Assembly: GCA_016704445.1 (NCBI GenBank)
Contig: JADJAE010000029.1
Span: forward strand, 52,487 to 116,486
Direction: 5' to 3'
DNA from: Deltaproteobacteria bacterium
GTDB taxonomy: Bacteria > Myxococcota_A > Polyangia > Polyangiales > Ga0077539
DNA length: 64,000 nucleotides
The notes beneath the pieces are model-generated. The model was not told the DNA's origin and did no database searches. It saw only the letters and a program-made list of their open reading frames with translations. Below are positions 51,859 to 59,722 of the stretch, in pieces. A program made the position numbers and the translations under genes. Position 1 is the stretch's first letter. Each line of letters opens with the position of its first letter.

Positions 51859-52078
51859 AACAAGCCCATCGGTGTGGCGGAGTACGAACTCGTCCAGGCG
51901 TTGCCCGAGCGTCTCGAGACGAGCCTTCCCAGCATCGAGCAGATCGAGCACGAGCTGGAGGTTCCTCCCGCGGTGACCGCGGCCCAGGGCGGGCGTCGGG
52001 CATCGACGACACGCCTGGCGGCGCGGCGTCGGCTGAGCGGGCAACGAGTCCGGCGGTGACGCGCCGGAAGCGGCGTTG
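51859..52078 (+). pseudogene. DUF1016 nuclease gene, 3' fragment (copy 2)
   Basis: The codons from NKPIGVAEYELVQALPERLETSLPSIEQIEHELEVPPAVTAAQGGRR onward repeat the end of the intact DUF1016 gene (40965-41181), with a frame change near 52000 (GGGCGTCGGGCATCG lacks one G relative to copy 1). It has no start and no nuclease domain. Confidence 0.85.
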
Positions 52079-52104
52079 ATCACCGGACGGCCTGGAGGCT
52101 CGCG

Positions 52105-52869
52105 ATGACCCAGGTTCCGATGGCGGCGTTGCTCGAACTCGCAGCGACCCACAGCGGATTCGACGTCGATCTCGCCGCCCCGGCGGGCTGGATGGGCTTC
52201 GGCAGCACGCACGCCCCGCTGCGGGTGTGGTTGCACGCGGGGGACGCCGGCCTGGTCGTGGCGCTCTCGATGCGCAGGGTCCTCGGCGCCCTCGACACCG
52301 AGGCGCTCGGCAACTCGGTGACGATCACCCTGCCGGCGGGGGCGGTCGGCGCCCGGGTCGTCGATGATCGGCCGGCACTGCAACGCGCGCTGCGCCGTGC
52401 ATGGCAGCTCTCGCGCACCCTACCCAACGAGCTACTGCACGCGTTCGAGCGGAGAACCCGGGCGCTTCCAAGGAGCACCGAGGCCGAGCGCCTCGTGGTG
52501 CAGCGCGTGGGGCAGGACCTCTTCCGCGCGGGTCTCCTGGACTACTGGGAGGGCCGCTGCGCCGTGACAGGCCTCGGTGTCCGCGAGCTCCTGCGGGCCA
52601 GTCACATCAAGCCGTGGGCGGAGTGCGAGACCGACGCCGAGCGCCTCGACGTGTTCAACGGATTCCTGCTGGAGGCGCGGATCGACGCGGTCTTCGACCA
52701 GGGCTTCGTGACGGTGGCCGACGACGGTCGCATGCTGGTGGCAGCCGAGCTCGGGGCCGAGGCGCGGGAGCTGCTGGGGCTGGACCAGGAGCGCCGGGTG
52801 CTGTGGCTCGACGAACAGCACCGCACCTACCTGGCGTGGCATCGTGCGCGGGTGTTTCGCGGGGGGTGA
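52105..52869 (+). CDS. HNH endonuclease (copy 2)
   Basis: 254 aa, intact, with the same length and motifs as the gene at 41207 (RASHIKPWAECETDAERLDVFNGFLL). About 15 residues differ; the cluster near the end (GRMLVAAELGAEARELLGLDQERRVLWL against GRVVVAAELGTDARELLGLNDGRRVAWL) is denser than elsewhere, suggesting divergence or gene conversion after duplication. Both copies keep open frames while most neighbours are broken, which hints at selection. Confidence 0.85.
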   Translation: MTQVPMAALLELAATHSGFDVDLAAPAGWMGFGSTHAPLRVWLHAGDAGLVVALSMRRVLGALDTEALGNSVTITLPAGAVGARVVDDRPALQRALRRAWQLSRTLPNELLHAFERRTRALPRSTEAERLVVQRVGQDLFRAGLLDYWEGRCAVTGLGVRELLRASHIKPWAECETDAERLDVFNGFLLEARIDAVFDQGFVTVADDGRMLVAAELGAEARELLGLDQERRVLWLDEQHRTYLAWHRARVFRGG

Positions 52870-53186
52870 CACTGACTGTGGACGGCCATTGGGGGCGGCG
52901 CTCTGGGTGGCGACGAGGTGGCCGCCAGTTGGAAGCTAGCTCTGGTCGCCATCCTCCCGAGATGGCGACCAGAGATGGCGACCACAGATGGCGAGCTGCA
53001 ACTTCTTGAAATTGCTGGATCCCTGGTTCGGATGGCGAGCCAGACAGCCACCTGACCGAAGCTAGCTGCTTGTGATGTGAGCCATTGTTCTCGTCGCGGA
53101 AGAAGCGCACGGCGTCAGCCTGTCTCGGCGTTCGGGCGGCGCCTGCGTCGATCTCGGGGAGAGCGGATGCGGGGGAGCGTCGGGCG

Positions 53187-53477
53187 ACGCGAGGTGTCAG
53201 GGGCGGCGCGAGCCCAGGCACCCGCAGGGTAGGGAGGAGCCGCTGCGGCCCGCCGAGGTCCCTGAAGACACCCCAGGCGCCCTCGCCTGGGGCCGCGGAG
53301 ACCCGACCTGCAACCGGAGTCGCAAGCGAGCGCCCACTTTCACGTCCCCGACGTGAAAGTTGAGTGCGGGCGCCCGCACTCGAAGTGAAAGCCCACGTTT
53401 TCCGGCACCCGCACTTGCAGCTTGCCGGTCGTGCCCGACCACTCGACCGCACGCTACGCACGCAAGGACCTCATTGA
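53187..53477. other. Intergenic region with strong palindromes
   Basis: No convincing gene. It contains an ACTTTCACGT/ACGTGAAAGT hairpin (53336-53360) followed at once by the 20-bp perfect palindrome GAGTGCGGGCGCCCGCACTC (53362-53381). These could end transcription from the XRE gene or mark a repeat unit. Confidence 0.5.
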
Positions 53478-54251
53478 CTATCCGGGCGCCCGCAGTTGGT
53501 AGATGTACCCCCCGCGGGCTCCGCCGCGGATCACATGCCCGCCCTGGTGGAGATTGTGCACGATCGTGTGAAGGTCATTGGGGCGGATGCGCTTCCTGCC
53601 GGCGTCGCGCGCGGCCTGGATCATCTCGGGTGTCGTAAGCCCGAGGGGGTTCGCGCGGAGGAGCTCGAGGACGAATCCTCGCAGGTCGAACCGGCCCGCC
53701 GGGACTGGCGGAAGCACGACGCTCGTCGGTTGGAGTCGCGGCGATGGGCGCTGGGACATCGGCTCCCCGAGGCCGGCCAGCATGCCATCGACGCGCTCGA
53801 CCTCGATCAACAGCGCCAGTCGGTGTGCGCGCAGCTGGGCTCGCACCTCCGCATCGTCCGAGGCGCTGGGTTCGGGCGCGCTTCCCACAGTAGACTGTGG
53901 CGGATTGGACGTCCGCGTGGGCTCCGTGGACCTGCCGGGAGTGGGCGATCTCGGTGAGGGAGGGACGGGAGGCGTTGCGGCGACCAGCTCCGCGACATCG
54001 ACGCCGAAGCCCATCGCCAGGCGGATGAGGGTCGTCGCCGTGAGGTTCGTGTGCGCCCCTTCGATCCGACGGTAGACGTACGGAGCCATGTCGGCGCAGT
54101 GAACCGCGGCTTCCTCCTGGGTCCACCCCCTCATGCCGCGCATCTGGCGGAGGTTGCCGGCGAGCCGCCCCAGGAAGGTGAGGTACTCCGGGGCAGCGTA
54201 TTGGGGGTCGCGGTGCGTGGACTTGCGTCTCACCCGTGACGCTAGTTCCAC
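53478..54251 (-). CDS. XRE-type regulator with C-terminal winged-helix-like domain
   Basis: 257 aa. The N-terminal helix-turn-helix (about 25-85) reads LGRLAGNLRQMRGMRGWTQEEAAVHCADMAPYVYRRIEGAHTNLTATTLIRLAMGFGVDVAELV. A Pro/Ser linker (about 90-130) leads to a short coiled helix and a C-terminal domain (about 185-255: LRGFVLELLRANPLGLTTPEMIQAARDAG...LHTIVHNLHQGGHVIRGGARGGYIYQL) like a winged helix. The GTG start at 54251 overlaps a CCACAGTAGACT word; the GTG at 54233 is an alternative start. It diverges from the kinase operon and could repress it and itself. Confidence 0.8.
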   Translation of the reverse strand: MELASRVRRKSTHRDPQYAAPEYLTFLGRLAGNLRQMRGMRGWTQEEAAVHCADMAPYVYRRIEGAHTNLTATTLIRLAMGFGVDVAELVAATPPVPPSPRSPTPGRSTEPTRTSNPPQSTVGSAPEPSASDDAEVRAQLRAHRLALLIEVERVDGMLAGLGEPMSQRPSPRLQPTSVVLPPVPAGRFDLRGFVLELLRANPLGLTTPEMIQAARDAGRKRIRPNDLHTIVHNLHQGGHVIRGGARGGYIYQLRAPG

Positions 54252-54272
54252 AGTAGACTTGCACGACAGTGG
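54248..54272. promoter_or_regulatory. Candidate operator in the XRE/kinase divergent region
   Basis: CCACAGTAGACT at 54248-54259 followed by ACAGTGG. The same 12-mer forms a perfect-arm palindrome, CCACAGT-AG-ACTGTGG, inside the XRE gene at 53885-53900. Two copies near a regulator gene suggest its own binding site, but this is inference. Confidence 0.4.
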
Positions 54273-54382
54273 CCGCGGGCTATAGTCGCCGTCCCAGCGG
54301 GAGTAAGGCGGCGGATGGTGAATAGCGGGCGGTTCGGGAGGCTTCCGGCCCTACAACAGCGTGGCCCTGGCATCGGGACACC

Positions 54383-55852
54383 GTGGGGTCGTGCGTGGAG
54401 GCGTTAGGTCTTTCCGCCCGGGTTGCCCCGGCTGGAACCTGCCTGGGGCGCTACGAGCTCGTCCGTGAACTCGGTGCGGGCGGAATGGGAACCGTCTACG
54501 AGGCGCGCCACCTCGACCTCGACAAGAGGGTCGCTCTCAAGGTGCTGCGCACCGACGTCGCAGCGAGCGCGGAGGCGCGGGCTCGATTCCTCCGAGAGGG
54601 ACGGATCGCCGCGCGACTCCGCCACCCGAACGTCGTGGACGTGACCGACGTCGGTCTCCAGGACGGCACCCCCTACCTGGTGATGGAGTACCTCGAGGGC
54701 GAGAGCCTCGCGTCGTTGCTCGCGCGCGAGGGCCCCCTCCCCGTGGAGGCCATCGTCGAACTCGTGGTCCCGGTGCTCGCCGCCGTCGCGGCGGCCCACG
54801 ACGAAGGGATCGTCCATCGCGACCTGAAGCCGGACAATCTCTTCTTGGCCCGGGTGCGGGACGGCGCGGTGGTGCCGAAGGTTCTCGATTTCGGTATCTC
54901 GAAGCTCCTGGACGGCGCCCAGATGGCGCTGACCGGAACCGCCGCGCTCCTCGGGACCCCGAGCTACCTCTCGCCGGAGCAGGCTCAGGGCGCGCGCGAC
55001 GTGGACGCTCGGAGCGACCAGTTCGCGCTGGGCGTGATCCTCTACGAGTGCGCGACCGGGCACCTTCCGTTCGCGCACGACACGCTGTACGGCCTGCTCC
55101 ACGCGATCGTCGCCGGCACCTTCATCGATCCCCGGGAGCTGCGAGCCGACTTGCCTGGCGAGTTTGCGGCGCTGGTTCAACGGGCGATGGCGCGGGAACC
55201 CTCCGCGCGCTTCGACTCCGTGCGCTCCCTCGCGATGGCGCTCCGGCAATGCGCCGTGCTCCAGACGCCGGACGATGGGTCGCGACGGTTCGTGGCCGAG
55301 GCAGAGCCCATCACGATCGCAATGTCGCCGGCCTCCTCCCGGAGCCCGCGCACCACCCTCGGCCAGGCGGCCCTCTCGCTCGACCGTCCAGTCCCGGTGT
55401 CCTCGCGGCGGTCGTCGTGGGTGATCGGGCTCTCGGTAGTGACGCTCGTGCTTGTCCTCGCGGCAGTGATCACGCCGGGGCACTGGCGGCAGCCACGCAT
55501 GTTGCCGATGCGGAGCACTCCACGAGTAGCGGCCTCCGCGCGCATCACCGCGCGCGACACGCGGTCGATCCCGTCAGCGGCTTCGCAGCCCGTGGTGCAG
55601 CTCGCCCCAGGGCTGGAGGCCGGCGAGGCAGGGGCCGCAACCCCTGCACGGGCAGTGTCGCACGCCACCTTCGACCCGCCTCCGCGAGGCCCAGCGGTCA
55701 TGGGTCACGGGGAACGCGGTGTTGCTCGCCGTGCCACACGGCTCCCAGCCATTCCGGTCGCACGACTAACCCCGGCGACGGCGTCCCCGGCCATCCCGGT
55801 GCGCCGGCCCGCCGATCTCACGGGTGCCAACGCCGCCCCCATCCTCGAGTAG
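54383..55852 (+). CDS. Ser/Thr protein kinase, single-pass membrane
   Basis: Hanks-type kinase of the common myxobacterial form, 489 aa. Glycine loop LGAGGMGTVYEA (about 30), Lys in VALKVL, catalytic HRDLKPDN (about 148), DFGISKL, GTPSYLSPEQ and RSDQFALGVILYE are all intact, so it should be active. After the kinase domain (about 22-290) comes a linker, one membrane helix (about 345-365, VIGLSVVTLVLVLAAVI) and a Pro/Ala-rich external tail. GTG 54383 is taken as the start, with another GTG four codons later. It is ten bases upstream of the TPR/PEGA gene. Confidence 0.93.
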   Translation: MGSCVEALGLSARVAPAGTCLGRYELVRELGAGGMGTVYEARHLDLDKRVALKVLRTDVAASAEARARFLREGRIAARLRHPNVVDVTDVGLQDGTPYLVMEYLEGESLASLLAREGPLPVEAIVELVVPVLAAVAAAHDEGIVHRDLKPDNLFLARVRDGAVVPKVLDFGISKLLDGAQMALTGTAALLGTPSYLSPEQAQGARDVDARSDQFALGVILYECATGHLPFAHDTLYGLLHAIVAGTFIDPRELRADLPGEFAALVQRAMAREPSARFDSVRSLAMALRQCAVLQTPDDGSRRFVAEAEPITIAMSPASSRSPRTTLGQAALSLDRPVPVSSRRSSWVIGLSVVTLVLVLAAVITPGHWRQPRMLPMRSTPRVAASARITARDTRSIPSAASQPVVQLAPGLEAGEAGAATPARAVSHATFDPPPRGPAVMGHGERGVARRATRLPAIPVARLTPATASPAIPVRRPADLTGANAAPILE

Positions 55853-55861
55853 GTCACCCTC

Positions 55862-56842
55862 ATGCGTCTGTCCGTCGTCCTGGGTCTCCTCCTCTGCGCG
55901 TCGCCGGCTGCCGCACAGCTGGCTCGCGACGAAACGTGGATGCGCGCCGGGGTCGAACTCCGTCGGGCCCACCGCGACGAGGAGGCACTCGCACATTTCA
56001 CCCGCGCCTATGGGCAGACACGCAGCCCGGTGGCGCAGGCGCAGATGGGACTGGCGGAGCAGGCGCTGGGACGGTGGGTCGAGGCCGAAGAGCACGTTCG
56101 AAGGTCGCTCGAGGCCGCCACCGATCCCTGGATCCTCCGCAATCGCGAGGCGCTGCGGGGGGCTCTGACCGTCATCGAACAGCACCTGGGGAGGATCTGG
56201 ATCGACGGCGGCATCGCTGGCGCGGAGGTCCTCGTCGATGACCGCTCGGTGACCACGCTCCCGATGGCGGCCCCGGTCCGCGTTGTCGCCGGAACTCTCA
56301 CCCTCCAGGTGCGGGCCCCGGGGTACGAGAGTGTCTTTCGACCGGTGACGGTGGCTGCGGGTGGCGAGGCCCGCGAGGTGGTCCGGTTGACGCGCATCGC
56401 GCGGCCCGGAGGGCCGATGTCGAGCGAGGACCGTTCCGCCCTCGTCGCGACGAGGGCGCACCCCGAAGTGACCTCGACGCTCGGCGGGACCCAGCGCGTC
56501 CTTGGGTGGTCGTCGATGGCAGGAGGCCTCCTGGGGCTGGGAATCGGTGTCGCCGCGAGGGTGGTTCGGGAGGGAGCAGTGGACGAGTACAACAACCAGG
56601 CGCTGTGCCCGGGGCGGTCGGCGGCGTTCCAACCGGGCGACTGTCAGTCGCTGGTGGATCGAGTCGAATCCATGGAGCTGCTCTCGACGATCGGGCTCGT
56701 GGCAGGTGGCGCGCTCGCGGTGACCTCGGTCGTTCTTCTGGCGACGGCTCCTTCACCGCGCCGAGGCGCCGAGGTCCGCGCACGAATCGGTTGCATCGTC
56801 GGCCCGGGAACGCTGGGCCTGCAGTGCGCGGGTCGGTTCTGA
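55862..56842 (+). CDS. Secreted TPR/PEGA-domain protein
   Basis: 326 aa. Signal peptide LSVVLGLLLCASPAAA, then TPR-like helices (about 25-110: GVELRRAHRDEEALAHFTRAYGQTRSPVAQAQMGLAEQALGRWVEAEEHV), a PEGA-like beta domain (about 115-180: IWIDGGIAGAEVLVDD, LTLQVRAPGYESV) and two C-terminal membrane helices (about 220-240 and 275-295). Such proteins are common next to kinases in this group; the role is unknown, perhaps recognition of cell-surface ligands. It sits between the kinase and FGE genes with gaps of 9 and 19 bp. Confidence 0.82.
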   Translation: MRLSVVLGLLLCASPAAAQLARDETWMRAGVELRRAHRDEEALAHFTRAYGQTRSPVAQAQMGLAEQALGRWVEAEEHVRRSLEAATDPWILRNREALRGALTVIEQHLGRIWIDGGIAGAEVLVDDRSVTTLPMAAPVRVVAGTLTLQVRAPGYESVFRPVTVAAGGEAREVVRLTRIARPGGPMSSEDRSALVATRAHPEVTSTLGGTQRVLGWSSMAGGLLGLGIGVAARVVREGAVDEYNNQALCPGRSAAFQPGDCQSLVDRVESMELLSTIGLVAGGALAVTSVVLLATAPSPRRGAEVRARIGCIVGPGTLGLQCAGRF

Positions 56843-56861
56843 AAGGGATACGGGAGCTATC

Positions 56862-58475
56862 ATGAGGCTGTCGCGCGCGACGGGGTTCATCGCCATCATC
56901 ATGGGCGGGTGCGGGTGCGGGAGCCTGCGCGAAGGTCCGCAAATCTCCTCGGATGCGGGGAGAGATGATGTCGTGGCCATCGACGCGTTCGTGGTGGCAG
57001 ACGCGCTCACGTCGGAGGATCGCCCGCTCCTCGACGAGCCGACGCCACCGGATGTTCCGGTGCTGGCTGACGCACCTTCCGCGGATGTCCGCCGCTGTTC
57101 CGCTGACCAGATCGTCTGTGGCGGATCCTGTGTAGACCCGAACACCAGCGTCGCACACTGCGGCGGGTGCGGCCGCGCCTGCCCCACCGGTCGCGTGTGC
57201 GCCACGGGCACCTGCCAGCTCTCGTGCGGCGTCGGTGTGAGGGACTGCGGCGGGACCTGCCGTGACCTCCAGCGAGACGTCGCGAACTGCGGCGCCTGCG
57301 GGCAGACATGCGTCAGCCGCAACGCCGTTGCTGCGTGTGTCGCAGGAGCGTGCGCCGTGGGCACCTGCAACCCAGGCTCGGCCGACTGTGATTCCAACGT
57401 GAGCAACGGCTGCGAATGCGCGCCCGCCCACGGGGTACCCTCGTGTCCTTCGGGTCGATGCGTCGTGGCCTCGTGCGACGCGGGCTACGGCGACTGCGAC
57501 CGCGACTCCACCAATGGCTGCGAGGTCGATCTGCGAGCAAGCGCCGGCAGCTGCGGCGCGTGCGGCCGAACCTGCACGCTACCCAACGCGGTCTCCGCAT
57601 GTGCCTCGGGCAACTGCGCCGTCGCACGGTGCACGCCCGGGTTCGGCGACTGCGACCGCGATCCGGCCAACGGGTGCGAGGCCTCGTTGCCTGGGGACGC
57701 GCGCAACTGCGGGGCCTGCGGGCGCGCCTGTTCCGCGGCCCAGTATTGCGCGAGCGGCTCGTGCGCGATGCTCCGCTGCGACCCGAGCGAGGTGCTGATC
57801 CCGGGCGGCACCTTCCTGATGGGCTCGCCTGTTGGCGTCGGGTACGACGTCGAGTGGCCACAGCACAGCGTGATCGTGAGCTCGTTCTGCCTCGGTCGCC
57901 GCGAGGTGCTCACCACCGAGTACGCGATCTGCCACGGCGCCGGAGGTGCCGGGTGTACCGCGCCCGGCACTGGCGCGGGGTGCAACGGAGGCGTCGTCGG
58001 GAGGGAGCGGCATCCGATCAACTGCGTGGACTGGAACCAGGCAAGCGCGCTCTGCCGCTGGGATTCCGGCGGGCGCCTGCCAACCGAAGCCGAGTGGGAG
58101 TACGCGGCCCGGGGTCCGACCAACCGTACCTATCCGTGGGGCGAGGCGGCACCCACGAACCAGCTCTGCTGGTCGGGCGTCGCATCACGCAGCTCGACCT
58201 GTCCGGTGGAGACGTTCCCGAGCGGAACGTTCGGACTCTTCGACATGGCCGGGAACGTCTACGAGTGGACGGCCGACTGGTTCGGCCCCTACAACGGGGC
58301 CGTCGCCGAAAACCCCATCGGCGCGTCCTCCGGCACGGAGCGCGTCTACCGCGGAGGCGGCGCCTTCGACACTGGTGCGATCGCGCAGCGCAGCGCGTTC
58401 AGGTCGTTTCGAGGCGCGGTGAATTTCCGGGCCGCGAATCTGGGCTTCCGCTGCGTTCACGCCCCTCAGCGGTAG
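56862..58475 (+). CDS. Cys-rich FGE-sulfatase (SUMF1-type) lipoprotein
   Basis: 537 aa. A signal peptide with a lipobox-like MGGC is followed by an Asp-rich spacer and a Cys-rich region (about 75-300) of repeats with CGACG/CGGCG and DCDRDxxNGCE motifs, as in myxobacterial surface proteins. The C-terminal formylglycine-generating-enzyme fold (about 305-535) shows IPGGTFLMGSP, HPINCVDWNQASALCRW, GRLPTEAEWEYAARG, FDMAGNVYEWTADW and YRGGGAFD. The paired catalytic Cys of true FGE is not evident, so it more likely binds ligand or acts as a hydroxylase/EgtB-like relative. Third gene of the kinase operon. Confidence 0.87.
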   Translation: MRLSRATGFIAIIMGGCGCGSLREGPQISSDAGRDDVVAIDAFVVADALTSEDRPLLDEPTPPDVPVLADAPSADVRRCSADQIVCGGSCVDPNTSVAHCGGCGRACPTGRVCATGTCQLSCGVGVRDCGGTCRDLQRDVANCGACGQTCVSRNAVAACVAGACAVGTCNPGSADCDSNVSNGCECAPAHGVPSCPSGRCVVASCDAGYGDCDRDSTNGCEVDLRASAGSCGACGRTCTLPNAVSACASGNCAVARCTPGFGDCDRDPANGCEASLPGDARNCGACGRACSAAQYCASGSCAMLRCDPSEVLIPGGTFLMGSPVGVGYDVEWPQHSVIVSSFCLGRREVLTTEYAICHGAGGAGCTAPGTGAGCNGGVVGRERHPINCVDWNQASALCRWDSGGRLPTEAEWEYAARGPTNRTYPWGEAAPTNQLCWSGVASRSSTCPVETFPSGTFGLFDMAGNVYEWTADWFGPYNGAVAENPIGASSGTERVYRGGGAFDTGAIAQRSAFRSFRGAVNFRAANLGFRCVHAPQR

Positions 58476-58613
58476 GACGTTCGGTAGGACGTTCATCGAC
58501 CGCATTCCTTGATCTCCCCCGAGGGGGCAGCGCAGCCCTTTTCATCGCCGGGAGGAACGCGCGGTTGCGCCGATCGTGCGCCTCCATCGCTTGCGGGCTA
58601 GCGTCGCGACATC

Positions 58614-59177
58614 ATGCCTACCAACAAGTCCAAGAGCGGGGACTCGAAGGAAGCGACGGCGCGGTTCCGGGCCGAGCCCATGCATCTCGTGGCTCAAGAG
58701 CTCGTGAAGCCAGAGGATCCCGACGGCGAGCCCCGGGTACTCTTTCGGATTCCTCTCGGCGCCAACGAGCGGATCAGCGTGCTGGGTAGGGCTTTCCCAA
58801 GCATGGAGGAGTGGACGCTTCGGCGAGCCCGACGTGGATCGGATGGTCGATGGGTCTGGGATCGCTCCGCGGGCTTGCAGCTCGACCCGGACTCCGTCGT
58901 GCGACTGCGAAATGGGCTCATTCGAGGGCTTCAGCAGATGGGGTCCGTCGCGCCGAGCGTGAGCCTGGCCTATCTCGCCGAGCGCTACGAACACGGCGCG
59001 GAGGCGGGCGATGCCAATGCGCTGGTGTCGCACCTGGTGTTGAGGGCGCTCGCGCTCGCGCTCGGGAACGGCGACGGTGAGGCGTTGGCGGCGATGGGGC
59101 GCGAGGCGCTCCGGCACATCCGGGCCCGTCGGCCCGAGTTCGTGCCGGTCGGCGACGGCGAGGGGCTCTCGATCTGA
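58614..59177 (+). CDS. Hypothetical protein
   Basis: 187 aa, soluble, not recognised. It begins with a charged, Lys-rich stretch, then beta-like EPRVLFRIPLGANERISVLG and two helical regions (DSVVRLRNGLIRGLQQM, NALVSHLVLRALALALGNGDGEALAAMG). No signal peptide. It may be cargo of the element whose integrase lies downstream. The 138-bp gap before it contains a tandem 12-mer GGTAGGACGTTC. Confidence 0.65.
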   Translation: MPTNKSKSGDSKEATARFRAEPMHLVAQELVKPEDPDGEPRVLFRIPLGANERISVLGRAFPSMEEWTLRRARRGSDGRWVWDRSAGLQLDPDSVVRLRNGLIRGLQQMGSVAPSVSLAYLAERYEHGAEAGDANALVSHLVLRALALALGNGDGEALAAMGREALRHIRARRPEFVPVGDGEGLSI

Positions 59178-59284
59178 AGGGTGACGAGGCGCGTCGCGTC
59201 GGGAGGGACCGCCTGCTTCGTACGGCGTCTCGGTTCTGCGACGAGCTGGGCGAAGACACCGACTTCGCCGAGGCCGCCGACGAG

Positions 59285-59518
59285 TTGAGCTGGGACATCG
59301 AGCGGCTACACCCCGAGGCCGTCCGACAGGCCGAGATTCAGGAGGCGAAGGCGCCGGACTTCCCCAACACCGGGTCGGGTAGGGGTCGGATCGCCGAGAA
59401 GCTCGCCGAGAAGCTCCGTTGCCGGTCCAATCCGAAACCAGAGTGGGTCGCCCGTACCGCCCTCCGCATGTTCGGCGTCGATGAGGCGAAGGTGAAGCAC
59501 TACTTCGATCACCGGTAG
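59285..59518 (+). CDS. Small hypothetical protein, start uncertain
   Basis: 77 aa from a TTG start. The same frame reads protein-like further upstream (DRLLRTASRFCDELGEDTDFAEAADELSWDIERLHPEA) to the end of the previous gene, but no ATG or GTG is available there, so the true start may be a rare codon near 59174 or by translational coupling. C-terminal EKLRCRSNPKPEWVARTALRMFGVDEAKVKHYFDHR is basic and helical. Not recognised. Confidence 0.5.
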   Translation: MSWDIERLHPEAVRQAEIQEAKAPDFPNTGSGRGRIAEKLAEKLRCRSNPKPEWVARTALRMFGVDEAKVKHYFDHR

Positions 59519-59722
59519 AAGCCGGCGGGCGCCGGTGGCACCACCTCGTTCCTCCGCGACTTCCGCTTCTCCGAGAGAAACGGAATCTGCCTGAACACTC
59601 GGCGTGTGATGGCACCCCGGCGTCATGGTGTTCTCCCATGACGTGAGCGGAAGTCGGGTCCGCGGCCGACCCGCCGCGAGACTGCCGTACGTCCCTGTAC
59701 TACTCGCCGGAGGTCGTCGTCG

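Larger units (their letters stand above)
51857..53186 (+). repeat. 1.33-kb direct repeat, copy 2
   Basis: Second copy of 40961-42286. It starts abruptly after CATTGAGCTAAACAGGTA and ends at GGGGGAGCGTCGGGCG. Beyond both borders the sequences are unrelated to those around copy 1. Confidence 0.92.

Noticed and set aside
53330..53420. CRISPR-like repeats
   Set aside because: Only palindromes without regular spacers or cas genes; no CRISPR array was seen anywhere in the window.
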